DNA of 64,000 bases from Comamonadaceae bacterium UBA2334 (GTDB lineage: Bacteria > Pseudomonadota > Gammaproteobacteria > Burkholderiales > Burkholderiaceae_C): positions 54,281 to 118,280 of the forward strand of contig DDUQ01000058.1 of assembly GCA_002344885.1 (NCBI GenBank), in the 5' to 3' direction. A program made the translations under genes and the position numbers. The notes under the pieces are model-generated. The model saw only the letters and a list, made by a program, of their open reading frames with translations, searched no databases and was not told where the DNA came from. Below are positions 42,250 through 50,580 of the stretch, one piece after another; the first letter of the stretch is position 1; each line of letters starts with the position of its first letter.

Positions 42250-42269
42250 GGCTGGCTGGAATGATGAAC

Positions 42270-43196
42270 TCAGAGGCGCGTGGCCACCGAGGTGTAGCCG
42301 TCTGCCGCCGAGGCCTTGGCGGTCGGAATGTCGCGGCCCGTGACCGGCGTGACCGGGAACACGGCGTTGATTTGCCCGGTGCCCGACGCGCCGAAGTACG
42401 GCGTGACCACGTCGGCCTTGCCGTCGTATTCGCTCCAGCCCAGAGCGCCCAGCATCATGGCGGTGTCGTGCATGAAGCCTTCACCGTGGCCCTTGCTGGC
42501 GTATTCGGGCAGCATGCCGCAGAAGTCTTTCCACTGGCCGGCTTTCCACATCTCGACCACGCGGCTGTCCAGTTGCTCCAGGAAGGGGTTCCAGACCTTG
42601 AAGGCAAATTCGGGGGCCAGGCCGTTCTGGGCAAATCGGTGACTGAGGGAGCCGCTGGCCAGAAAGGCCACGGTGCCGTCGTAATGCTTTTCAATGGCCT
42701 GGCGCATGGCCCATCCCAATCGGGCGCTATCGTCCAGATAGTGAACGGTGCACATGGCCGATACCGAGATGGCCTTGAAGTGCTGGTCGGCATTCATGTA
42801 GCGCATGGGCACCAGGGTGCCGTACTCGGGGTCCAGCGTGGTGGCGTGGTGGGCCAGCGTTTCCACGCCGTGTTCCACACACACCTTGGCCAGCAGTTGG
42901 CCCAGTTCGGGGTTGCCAGGGCATTCGAACGGCATGTTGGCAATGAAGTGCGGCAACTCGTTGCTGGTGTAGTGGCCCTTGAAGTGAGGTGCGCAGTTGA
43001 TGTGGTAATTCGCGTTCACCAGCCAGTGTGTGTCGAACACCACGATGGTGTCCACCCCCAGCTCGCGGCAGCGGCGGCTGATTTCCTTGTGGCCGTCGAT
43101 GGCATCCTGGCGCGTACCCTTGCGCGGGCCGTCCAGCTCGCTGAGGTACATGCTGGGCACGTGGGTGATTTTGGCGACGAGTACGAGTTTGCCCAT
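42270..43196 (-). CDS. hpaD: 3,4-dihydroxyphenylacetate 2,3-dioxygenase
   Basis: Ring-cleavage enzyme that opens homoprotocatechuate to 5-carboxymethyl-2-hydroxymuconate semialdehyde. The 308-residue protein belongs to the LigB-type class III extradiol dioxygenases, as in E. coli HpcB/HpaD. Conserved segments include LVAKITHVPSMYLSE, VVFDTHWLVNANYHIN and FLASGSLSHRFAQ with the metal/catalytic histidines. It starts 213 bases after hpaE; the gap holds a long inverted repeat (43271-43390). Confidence 0.94.
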   Translation of the reverse strand: MGKLVLVAKITHVPSMYLSELDGPRKGTRQDAIDGHKEISRRCRELGVDTIVVFDTHWLVNANYHINCAPHFKGHYTSNELPHFIANMPFECPGNPELGQLLAKVCVEHGVETLAHHATTLDPEYGTLVPMRYMNADQHFKAISVSAMCTVHYLDDSARLGWAMRQAIEKHYDGTVAFLASGSLSHRFAQNGLAPEFAFKVWNPFLEQLDSRVVEMWKAGQWKDFCGMLPEYASKGHGEGFMHDTAMMLGALGWSEYDGKADVVTPYFGASGTGQINAVFPVTPVTGRDIPTAKASAADGYTSVATRL

Positions 43197-43270
43197 GGTG
43201 TTGTCTCCGGGTGTGTGGGTTCGGCTGTGGCTGCGGATGCGGGTGGGTCAGAGGCTGGGAGTTTTTCGGG

Positions 43271-43390
43271 CGTGCCCGAGCAACGCACCAAAACGCGCCC
43301 GATCAAGGCGCAAAGCACAGCCATAGCTCGTGCTATGGCGCGCATTTGCAACGCCGAACGGGTGCGTTTTAGGGTGGTGAGCGGGCATGG
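43271..43390. repeat. long imperfect inverted repeat between hpaE and hpaD
   Basis: A roughly 120-base palindromic element fills the gap. Its centre is perfect (GCCATAGC TCGT GCTATGGC, 43320-43339). Outward, GCAAA pairs with the TTTGC-type block, ACCAAAACGCGCCCG mirrors CGGGTGCGTTTTAGGGT imperfectly, and CGTGCCCGAGC mirrors GAGCGGGCATG. It could be a REP/MITE-like element or an mRNA stabiliser/attenuator. Such elements are, to my recollection, recurrent in Comamonadaceae; copy number elsewhere cannot be checked here. Confidence 0.75.
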
Positions 43391-43409
43391 ACGAAAGACT
43401 CTCAGCCTC

Positions 43410-44888
43410 TCAGCCCCAGTGCGGAATGTGGTGGTTGCCCAGGCTCACCGCCACGTTCTTGGGCTCCAGGAACACCTCGTAACTCCAGGTGCCGCCTTCG
43501 CGCCCGGTGCCGCTGGCCTTGGTGCCGCCAAAGGGCTGGCGCAGGTCGCGCACGTTCTGGCTGTTGACGAAGCACATGCCCGCTTCGATGGCCGCGGCCA
43601 CGCGGTGGGCCTTGCCAATGTTCTCGGTCCACACGTAGCTGCTCAGGCCGTACTGGATGTCGTTGCCTTTTGCAATGGCATCGGCCTCGTCTTTGAACGG
43701 GATCAGGCAGGCCACGGGGCCGAAGATTTCCTCTTGTGCAATGCGCATGCGGTTGTCCACGTCGGCAAACACGGTGGGCCACACGAAGTTGCCTTTTTGC
43801 AGGTCGCCCGCCAGCTCGGGTGCGTAGCTGGGCCGGTCGATGCCGCCACACAGCAGGGTGGCGCCTTCTTTGGGGCCCAGCTCAATGTAGCTGCGCACCT
43901 TGGCCAGATGGCCTTGGCTGATCATGGGGCCGATGATGGTGCTGTCGGCCAGCGGGTCGCCCACGGTGATGCGTTTGGCGCGCTCGGCAAATTTGGCTGC
44001 AAAGTCTGCGTAAATGCTTTGCTGCACCAGGATGCGGCTGCCTGCGGTGCAACGCTCGCCGTTGTTGGAAAAGATCATGAAAATGGCTGCGTCCAGCGCA
44101 CGGTCCAGGTCCGCGTCTTCAAAAATCACAAACGGGCTTTTGCCGCCTAATTCCATGCTGAACTTCTTCAGCCCGCCCTGAGCTGTTGAAGTGCTCACGA
44201 TGCGGTTGCCCGTGGCGGTGGAGCCCGTGAAGCTGATGGCCCGCACATCGGGGTGGGCGCACAGCGGTTCGCCCGTCTCTTTGCCGTAGCCGTGCACCAC
44301 ATTCAGCACGCCTGCGGGCACACCGGCTTCCAGTGCCAGCTCACCCAGGCGGGCGGCGGTCAGTGGGCTGAGTTCGCTCATTTTCAGCACCGCCGTGTTG
44401 CCAAAGGCCAGGCAGGGGGCCACTTTCCAGGTGGAGGTCATGAACGGCACGTTCCACGGGCTGATGAGGGCGCACACGCCCACGGGGTGGAACAGCGTGT
44501 AGTTCAGGTGCGTGGGGGTGGGGTAGGTGTGGCCATCCACCCGGGTGCACATCTCGGCAAAGTAGTGGAAGTTGTCGGCTGCGCGGGGCACCAGTTGTTT
44601 GCCGGTCTGGCTGATGCTTTGGCCGGTGTCCTGGGTTTCGGTCTTGGAGATTTCGGGCACGTGCTGGGTGATGAGGTCGCCCAGCTTGCGCATGATCTTG
44701 GCGCGCTCGGTGGCGGGGCGGCCTGCCCAGGCCGGGAAGGCGTCTTTGGCGGCCTGAACGGCGGCGTTGACCTCGGCTGCGCTGCCGCTGGCCACTTCTG
44801 CCAGCACGTCTTGCGTGGCGGGGTTGACGGTTTCAAAGTAGTCGCTGGCGGCGACTTGCTGGCCATTGATGAGGTGGTTGATGAGCAT
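43410..44888 (-). CDS. hpaE: 5-carboxymethyl-2-hydroxymuconate semialdehyde dehydrogenase
   Basis: NAD-dependent aldehyde dehydrogenase that oxidises the ring-cleavage semialdehyde to 5-carboxymethyl-2-hydroxymuconate. The 492-residue protein has the ALDH signatures: ISPWNVPFMTSTWK, FTGSTATGNRI, the catalytic Glu in MELGGKSPFVI, the catalytic Cys in GERCTAGSRI and FGPVACLIPFKDE. Family assignment to HpaE rests on the flanking hpaG and hpaD genes. It starts 106 bases after hpaG, a gap that includes a dispersed-repeat copy. Confidence 0.95.
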   Translation of the reverse strand: MLINHLINGQQVAASDYFETVNPATQDVLAEVASGSAAEVNAAVQAAKDAFPAWAGRPATERAKIMRKLGDLITQHVPEISKTETQDTGQSISQTGKQLVPRAADNFHYFAEMCTRVDGHTYPTPTHLNYTLFHPVGVCALISPWNVPFMTSTWKVAPCLAFGNTAVLKMSELSPLTAARLGELALEAGVPAGVLNVVHGYGKETGEPLCAHPDVRAISFTGSTATGNRIVSTSTAQGGLKKFSMELGGKSPFVIFEDADLDRALDAAIFMIFSNNGERCTAGSRILVQQSIYADFAAKFAERAKRITVGDPLADSTIIGPMISQGHLAKVRSYIELGPKEGATLLCGGIDRPSYAPELAGDLQKGNFVWPTVFADVDNRMRIAQEEIFGPVACLIPFKDEADAIAKGNDIQYGLSSYVWTENIGKAHRVAAAIEAGMCFVNSQNVRDLRQPFGGTKASGTGREGGTWSYEVFLEPKNVAVSLGNHHIPHWG

Positions 44889-44898
44889 GGTAAATTCC

Positions 44899-44959
44899 TG
44901 ATTAAATAGCTGTAACGCTATGTAAATAAAGAGCTAGATGACAATTTTTTGTTTTTTTG
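44899..44959 (-). repeat. dispersed AGCGCTTT repeat, copy H (hpaG-hpaE gap)
   Basis: The minus strand reads CAAAAAATTGTCATCTAGCT, then CTTTATTTACATAGCG and AGCTATTTAATC. It aligns by eye with copy B (AAAAAATxGTC, AGC-CTTT, GCTAT, ATC) and forms a partial hairpin. It lies in the leader of hpaE inside the operon. Confidence 0.5.
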
Positions 44960-44994
44960 ACTTGACTGGGTAGGTGTCGGTGGCTTGCGTGGCC

Positions 44995-46554
44995 TCAGCG
45001 ATTGAACGCCTCGTCGCCCACCAGGGTGTTGACCAGGCGGCCAATGCCGTCGATCTCCGTCACCACTACGTCACCCGCGTTCACGTTCACCACGCCGTCG
45101 GGGGTGCCGGTCAGGATCACGTCGCCGGGTTGCAGCGTCATGAAGCCGCTGAGGTATTCGATCAGCTCCGGGATGTCCGAAATCAGGTCGGCGGTGTTGC
45201 CTTGCTGGGTGATCACACCGTTGACCAGCGTGCGCAGGGACAGCTTGTGTGGGTCTGGCACGTCTGACGCGGGCACAAACCAGGGGCCCAGCACGGTGCA
45301 ACCATCGCGGTTTTTCACCCGCAGGTTGGGACGGTAGTAGTTTTCAAGGTAGTCGCGGATGGCGTAGTCGTTGGCCACGGTGTAGCCGGCCACGTGTGCC
45401 ATGGCGTCTTCACGCCGCACGTTTTTCGCCGTGCGACCGATCAGCACTGCCAGTTCGCACTCGTAGTGCATGAAGGCCACGTCTGCCGGGCGTCGGGTTT
45501 GGGCGCGGTGGCCCACCAGGGCGCTGGCGCTTTTCAGAAAAGCCAGGGGCTCGTCCTGCGTGGTGACGGTCAGCTCTTTGGACAGCTCTTTCACGTGGTC
45601 GGCGTAGTTCAAGCCCAGCGCGATGACGGTGCCCGCCTCGAAAGGGGGCAGCCACACCACTTCGGCTTCGGGCAGTACCCGACTGTCAGCGAATTGCACG
45701 CCGTTGGGGTGAGGGGTGACGGTGTGGATGGCGCCGTTGAATGCCACCCGGGCGATGGGGCCGCCCGAGCCTGCATTGCCGTTCAGCGGGAGCGTGGCCT
45801 GAGTCGGGGCGGCCGCGGGCGCTGGGCTGGCCGAATTACCCGCAGACCAGGGCTGGAGGGCGAGGCTGGCAGCATCGGACACAGCCATGTCGGCTGCTGC
45901 CACCAGCGTGTGCGTCAGTTCACCCACACCTTCAATGGCAATGGTCACTTGCTGCCCGGCGCGGGCGCGGGGGGCACCGGCGGCCACGCCCACGGCCAGC
46001 ACGTCACCGGGGTGCAGGGTCATGAACTCGGTCACATCAGCCAGCAACTGGGCCACGGGGCGGATCAGCCCCGCTGTGCAGCTGCGGTGCACCACGGTGC
46101 CGTCGATGGACACGGTGATGGCCAAAGCATCGGGGTTGATGGCTTCGCTGGCCGCTACCACCGGCCCCATGGGGCAAAAACCATCGCGGCACTTGAAGCG
46201 CATGGACGGCCGGTACACGGCCGCGTGCGGCACGCTGATGTCGTTCATCACCACATAGCCCGCCAGGAAGCCGAGGGCATCGGCGGCATTCACCCGGCAG
46301 GCCGTGCGGCCGATCACCAGGCCCAGCGTGGCACCCATTTCCAGCTCGGGCGCATCGGCGGGCACCACCACGGCTGCGCCGGGCTCGGCCCAGGTGTTGC
46401 GGGGCTTGATGTACAGCACGGGCGCTTTGGGCGGGGCCTTGTAGGGCGCGGCGTGAACCTGCTCGCCCAACGCGGCCAGGGCGTCATGGTGGTTGAGCAG
46501 GGTGCCGTACACCGTTCGGCGGCTGAGTGCTGAAGGACAGGTGTATGGGCTCAT
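44995..46554 (-). CDS. hpaG: bifunctional OPET decarboxylase / HHDD isomerase (HpaG1-HpaG2 fusion)
   Basis: Carries out the isomerisation and decarboxylation leading to 2-oxo-hept-4-ene-1,7-dioate. The 519-residue protein is two fumarylacetoacetase-fold domains joined by an Ala/Pro linker (about residues 240-265). Each has its own signature: GRTACRVNAADALGFLAGYVVMND in the first and GRTAKNVRREDAMAHVAGYTVAND in the second, with metal-binding acidic residues ahead of them. The ATG at 46554 follows AGGTGA and is preferred; an upstream in-frame ATG at 46626 lies inside the operator. First gene of the operon. Confidence 0.94.
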   Translation of the reverse strand: MSPYTCPSALSRRTVYGTLLNHHDALAALGEQVHAAPYKAPPKAPVLYIKPRNTWAEPGAAVVVPADAPELEMGATLGLVIGRTACRVNAADALGFLAGYVVMNDISVPHAAVYRPSMRFKCRDGFCPMGPVVAASEAINPDALAITVSIDGTVVHRSCTAGLIRPVAQLLADVTEFMTLHPGDVLAVGVAAGAPRARAGQQVTIAIEGVGELTHTLVAAADMAVSDAASLALQPWSAGNSASPAPAAAPTQATLPLNGNAGSGGPIARVAFNGAIHTVTPHPNGVQFADSRVLPEAEVVWLPPFEAGTVIALGLNYADHVKELSKELTVTTQDEPLAFLKSASALVGHRAQTRRPADVAFMHYECELAVLIGRTAKNVRREDAMAHVAGYTVANDYAIRDYLENYYRPNLRVKNRDGCTVLGPWFVPASDVPDPHKLSLRTLVNGVITQQGNTADLISDIPELIEYLSGFMTLQPGDVILTGTPDGVVNVNAGDVVVTEIDGIGRLVNTLVGDEAFNR

Positions 46555-46620
46555 GTTGAGTGTTTCACCTCGGGATGTTGGTTGACCGGGTTGCGAGATG
46601 GCAGGCTTGCCTGGATAATT

Positions 46621-46657
46621 ACTCACATGTTTGTAATTTAATCGCTAACATGTGAGT
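46621..46657. promoter_or_regulatory. inverted-repeat operator, likely HpaR-binding site
   Basis: ACTCACATGTT (46621-46631) and AACATGTGAGT (46647-46657) are perfect 11-bp inverted arms separated by 15 bases. Each arm contains the self-complementary ACATGT. One arm lies in the promoter spacer, the other at the predicted start of transcription, so a bound MarR-type repressor would block hpaG and could also autoregulate hpaR. Confidence 0.75.
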
Positions 46658-46664
46658 GGGTCAA
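46636..46664 (-). promoter_or_regulatory. predicted sigma70 promoter of the hpaG operon
   Basis: On the minus strand, -35 TTGACC (46659-46664) and -10 TTAAAT (46636-46641) are 17 bases apart. Transcription would start near 46629, about 75 bases before the hpaG ATG. The inverted-repeat operator overlaps both the spacer and the start region. Confidence 0.6.
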
Positions 46665-46724
46665 CCGTTTTCGTTCAGGGTATTCCCTGGACACGAGAGT
46701 TTTCACTTGTTTGCGCCACCTGCC

Positions 46725-47183
46725 ATGCCCAACGCCACCCGCCACCGTAACCTTCCCCAACTGCTGCTTCAGTCGCGTGAAGCGCTGATGGCGCATTTCC
46801 GCCCGTTGCTGAATGCGCATGGCGTGACCGAGCAGCAGTGGCGCATCCTGCGCACGCTGCTGCAGGAGGACGGACTGGAGCCGCGCCAGCTGTGCGAGCG
46901 GTGCCTCATTTCCAGCCCCAGCATTGCCGGGGTGTTGGCACGCATGGAAGAGGCGGGCTGGATTGACCGCGAGCGCATGGGTCATGACCAACGGCGTGTG
47001 AAAGTGACGCTGACCAGGCAGGCCCATGAACTGGGCGAGCGCATGACGCCGCTGGTAGAGAGACAGTACGCGGAGCTGGAAGCGCTGGTGGGCGTGGACG
47101 CACTGCAGCAGGTGTATGACGTGCTGGATACCTTGCTGCAACGGTTGGGCCATCAGCCTGGCGAGGTTGAACCCGAATCCTGA
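46725..47183 (+). CDS. hpaR: MarR family regulator of homoprotocatechuate degradation (HpaR)
   Basis: A 152-residue winged-helix regulator. It has LPQLLLQSREALMAHFRPLL, the wHTH core VTEQQWRILRTLLQEDGLEPRQLCERCLISSPSIAGVLARMEEAGWI (variable parts included) and the wing DRERMGHDQRRVKVTLT, as in HpaR/HpcR. These repress the meta-pathway operon until the aromatic inducer binds. It diverges from hpaG across the palindromic operator. The ATG at 46725 gives the conserved N-terminus; a TTG at 46707 preceded by GAGAG is an alternative start. Confidence 0.92.
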   Translation: MPNATRHRNLPQLLLQSREALMAHFRPLLNAHGVTEQQWRILRTLLQEDGLEPRQLCERCLISSPSIAGVLARMEEAGWIDRERMGHDQRRVKVTLTRQAHELGERMTPLVERQYAELEALVGVDALQQVYDVLDTLLQRLGHQPGEVEPES

Positions 47184-47197
47184 TCTGCAGTCGACAG

Positions 47198-47224
47198 GTG
47201 GGCTCTCAGCTGGATTGAGCCCAC
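47198..47224 (+). terminator. hairpin after hpaR
   Basis: GTGGGCTC and GAGCCCAC form a perfect 8-bp stem with an 11-base loop, 15 bases after the hpaR stop. There is no T-run, so termination would need Rho or be partial. Confidence 0.5.
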
Positions 47225-47383
47225 ACATGGCAGGGTAGGGGATTCCTCGCGCAACCGCTCCACGCGAGGCAGCTTAAGATGCCCCCCAACGCTGACACGC
47301 GAGCTGATTCAAAACACGTTCTTGGTTGGTTCGCCGTGCAGATGTGATGCAACACCCGGCGCAAGCCGGATACCTGAGCCCCT

Positions 47384-50224
47384 ATGCTGTTACTGGTCGT
47401 TTTACTGCCCTTGTGTGTGGGCACCTTGTTGACTGCGCTGTGCAGCACCCGGCAACGGGTGGGCGTGGCCGTATTGGCTGGCGCGGTCACGGCTGGCAGC
47501 TTGGGTGTGCTGCTGTCCCAGGCCGATGTGGTCATGGCCGGCCAGACAGTGATGGAGCATTGGAGCTGGTTGCCCTCGCTGGGTTTGAACATCACCTTCC
47601 GGTTGGATGGCCTGTCGTTGATGTTTGCCGGGCTGATCCTCTGCATCGGCCTGTGCATCGTGCTGTATGCCGCCTACTACCTGGCACCCGAAGACTCTGC
47701 GCCGAAGTTTTTCAGCCTCATGATGCTGTTCATGGCGGCCATGCTGGGTGTGGTGCTGTCCGACAACCTGCTGGTGCTGGTGGTGTTCTGGGAGCTGACC
47801 AGCGTGTCGTCTTTCCTCCTGGTGGGCTACTGGAGCCATCGGCCCGATGCCCGAGCCGGGGCGCGCCAGGCGCTGGCGGTCACGGGCGGCGGTGGCCTGG
47901 CCATGCTGGGGGGCTTTGTGCTGCTGGGGCAAATCGGTGGCAGCTACGAAATCAGTGTGCTGGCGACGCAGGCTGCGCAGTTGCAGGCGCACCCGCTGTT
48001 TGTGCCCGCGCTGCTGCTGATTTTGCTGGGTGCATTCACCAAGAGTGCGCAGTTTCCGTTCCACTTCTGGCTGCCCGATGCCATGGCTGCGCCCACCCCG
48101 GTGTCGGCCTACCTGCACTCGGCCACCATGGTCAAGGCAGGGGTGTTTCTGCTGATGCGCCTGTACCCCATTCTGGCGGGCTCGGGTTGGTTCGAGGTGC
48201 TGGTCACCGGGGCGGGGCTGGTGACACTGGTGTTTGCTGCGTTCATTGCGGTGTTCAAGCACGACCTGAAGGGGCTGCTGGCCTATTCCACCGTTAGCCA
48301 TCTGGGGCTGGTCACGTGTCTGGTGGGGTTGGGCTCGCCGCTGGCCGCTGTGGCGGCTGTGTTCCATGTGCTGAACCATGCCACTTTCAAGGCCTCGCTT
48401 TTCATGATTGCGGGCATCGTGGACCACGAAACCCATTCGCGCGACATGCGCCAGCTGGGTGGGCTTTGGTCGTTCATGCCGTTCACAGCCACGCTCACCA
48501 TGGTGGCGGCTGCATCCATGGCCGGTGTGCCGCTGACCAACGGTTTCCTGTCCAAGGAGATGTTCTTTGCCGAGGCCGTGGTCGGTACGCAGGGTGTGTG
48601 GGCCTGGGTGGTTCCCGTGCTGGTGACCCTGGCCGCCGTGTGCAGCGTGGCGTATTCCTTGCGCATGGTGCACGACACATTTTTCAACGGCCCCCTGGGG
48701 GAGGTCGAGAACAAGCACCCGCACGAGCCGCCACTGGGCATGAAGCTGCCGACCATCGGGTTGGTGCTGCTGTGTGTGCTGGTGGGGTTGTTCCCGGCCG
48801 CCACCTTCGGTCCGCTGGTGCATGTGGCGGCCACTGCGTTGGTGGGGCCAGACCGTGCATTGCCCGACTACCACCTGTCCATCTGGCATGGCTTCAACCT
48901 GCCGCTGGCCATGAGTGTGGTGGCGCTGGTGGCGGGTGTGTGGCTGTACCGCACGTTGGCTGCGAAGCGGCGTTTGCACGGTATTCAGTCGGAAGCCTGG
49001 TTTGGTGCGCTCACCGGGCGGCAGGCTTTCGAGGGCGCGGTGGACGGGTTGTTTGCGCTGGCCCGCCAGGTGACGCAGCGTTGCGAGAACGGCTCGTTGC
49101 AGCGTTATGTGGTGATGCTGGTCGGGGCGGCGGTGGTGCTGGCGGGCATGGCCGTGGCGGGCAGTGGCGTGGGCACGGGCGACCGGGCCCTGATGCCTGG
49201 CAACCTGCTGGCGCTGGTGGTGTGGGGATTGCTGGTGGTGACCTGTGGTGCGCTGGTGCTGGGCCACCACAACCGCTTCCGCTCGGTGGTGCTGGTAGGG
49301 GTGGTGGGGCTGGCGGTGGCGCTGACGTTTGTCGCCCTGTCGGCCCCGGACCTTGCGCTTACCCAGTTGTCGGTCGAGGTGGTGTCCACCGTGCTGCTGC
49401 TGATGGGGCTGGCGCTGTTGCCCCAGACCACGCCACGCGAGTCGTCCGGCGGTCGCAAGCTGCGTGACGCAATCGTGGCGTTGGCGGCCGGCGGGGGCGT
49501 GGCATGGTTGGCCTGGGTGTTCATGACCCGCAACCACGACAGCATTTCGTGGTATTTCCTCGAGCAATCGCTGGTCAAAGGGGGTGGGTCCAACGTGGTC
49601 AACGTCATCCTGGTGGACTTCAGGGGCTACGACACCTGGGGCGAAATTACCGTGCTGGGTATTGCTGCGCTGGGCGTGCTTGCGTTGATGGACGGGCTGC
49701 GCATGCGCCGTTCATCCACTGACCCTTCAGGCACCCCCTGGACGTTTGCCGCCCAGCCCCTGTTGTTGCGGGTGGCTGCTTCGGTGGTGCTGCCATTGGC
49801 GCTGGTGTTCTCGGTGTACATCTTCATGCGTGGCCACAACCTGCCGGGTGGCGGTTTCATTGCGGGGCTGATCACGGCGGTGGCGTTGGTGGTGCAGTTC
49901 ATGGCGGTGGGTCAGGCCCGCACCGAGCTGGTGTTGCGCGCGGGCCAGGGTCGCCGCTTCGTGATCTGGATCGGTGCCGGTCTGGGCATTGCAGGGTTGA
50001 CCGGTCTGGGCGCGTTCGTGTGGGGCCGTCCGTTCCTCACCAGCGCGTTCGGGCACCCCGTGGTGGGTGTGCTGGGCGAACTGCCACTGGCCACAGCCGC
50101 CCTGTTTGATCTGGGCGTGTACCTGACGGTGGTCGGTGCCACTTTGCTGACGCTCAGCGTGCTGGGTTCGGTTTCGCGTGAAGGGCCTGCGGCAACGGTT
50201 ACCAACCAAGGAGGTACGGCATGA
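47384..50224 (+). CDS. mrpA: Mrp/Pha cation:proton antiporter subunit A fused to subunit B
   Basis: Large membrane subunit of the multisubunit Na+(K+)/H+ antiporter, related to complex I subunit NuoL. The 946-residue protein has the NuoL/MrpA core (LVFWELTSVSSFLLVGYW, FPFHFWLPDAMAAPTPVSAYLHSATMVKAG in pieces, HVLNHATFKASLFM). An MrpB domain sits at the C-terminus (about 785-940: HNLPGGGFIAGLITAVALV). The AB fusion is the PhaAB form known from other proteobacteria. It exports cations in exchange for protons and supports pH and salt homeostasis. It starts a tightly coupled mrpA-C-D-E-F-G operon (4-base overlap with mrpC). Confidence 0.95.
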   Translation: MLLLVVLLPLCVGTLLTALCSTRQRVGVAVLAGAVTAGSLGVLLSQADVVMAGQTVMEHWSWLPSLGLNITFRLDGLSLMFAGLILCIGLCIVLYAAYYLAPEDSAPKFFSLMMLFMAAMLGVVLSDNLLVLVVFWELTSVSSFLLVGYWSHRPDARAGARQALAVTGGGGLAMLGGFVLLGQIGGSYEISVLATQAAQLQAHPLFVPALLLILLGAFTKSAQFPFHFWLPDAMAAPTPVSAYLHSATMVKAGVFLLMRLYPILAGSGWFEVLVTGAGLVTLVFAAFIAVFKHDLKGLLAYSTVSHLGLVTCLVGLGSPLAAVAAVFHVLNHATFKASLFMIAGIVDHETHSRDMRQLGGLWSFMPFTATLTMVAAASMAGVPLTNGFLSKEMFFAEAVVGTQGVWAWVVPVLVTLAAVCSVAYSLRMVHDTFFNGPLGEVENKHPHEPPLGMKLPTIGLVLLCVLVGLFPAATFGPLVHVAATALVGPDRALPDYHLSIWHGFNLPLAMSVVALVAGVWLYRTLAAKRRLHGIQSEAWFGALTGRQAFEGAVDGLFALARQVTQRCENGSLQRYVVMLVGAAVVLAGMAVAGSGVGTGDRALMPGNLLALVVWGLLVVTCGALVLGHHNRFRSVVLVGVVGLAVALTFVALSAPDLALTQLSVEVVSTVLLLMGLALLPQTTPRESSGGRKLRDAIVALAAGGGVAWLAWVFMTRNHDSISWYFLEQSLVKGGGSNVVNVILVDFRGYDTWGEITVLGIAALGVLALMDGLRMRRSSTDPSGTPWTFAAQPLLLRVAASVVLPLALVFSVYIFMRGHNLPGGGFIAGLITAVALVVQFMAVGQARTELVLRAGQGRRFVIWIGAGLGIAGLTGLGAFVWGRPFLTSAFGHPVVGVLGELPLATAALFDLGVYLTVVGATLLTLSVLGSVSREGPAATVTNQGGTA

Positions 50225-50580
50225 TGCCGAGCATGGAAGCGCTGCTGGCCAGCGGTGTGGGCGTGGTCACGGCAGCAGGGGTGTACCTGTTGCTGCGCGG
50301 GCGCACGTTTCCGGTGGTGCTGGGGCTGACGCTGGTGGGCTACGCGGTCAATGTGTTCATTTTTGTCATGGGCAGACTGTGGAGCAATGCCAACCCCTTG
50401 CTGGTGGGTGACGGCCCGGTGGCCGACCCACTGCCGCAGGCACTGGTGCTGACGGCCATCGTCATCGGGTTTGCCACCACCGGCTTTGTGATCGAGTTGG
50501 CGCTGCGCAGCCGCCAGGAAAACGGCAGTGACCATGTGGATGGGGCCGAACCCGCTTCGTCTGCGGAGGTCAGGCGATGA
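50221..50580 (+). CDS. mrpC: Mrp antiporter subunit C
   Basis: A 119-residue NuoK-like subunit with three hydrophobic helices (GVGVVTAAGVYLLLRGRTFPVVLGLTLVGYAVNVF in segments) and DPLPQALVLTAIVIGFATTGFV, a strong MrpC signature. It overlaps mrpAB by 4 bases upstream and mrpD by 4 bases downstream, so all are co-translated. Confidence 0.94.
   Translation: MMPSMEALLASGVGVVTAAGVYLLLRGRTFPVVLGLTLVGYAVNVFIFVMGRLWSNANPLLVGDGPVADPLPQALVLTAIVIGFATTGFVIELALRSRQENGSDHVDGAEPASSAEVRR

Noticed and set aside
42261..44150. 629-codon plus-strand open frame opposite hpaD/hpaE
   Set aside because: It crosses two real genes and the long palindrome; its length is explained by codon bias on the other strand.
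47402..49567. 721-codon minus-strand open frame opposite mrpA
   Set aside because: The translation is dominated by His, Gln and Arg, as expected for the antisense of a hydrophobic membrane protein gene.
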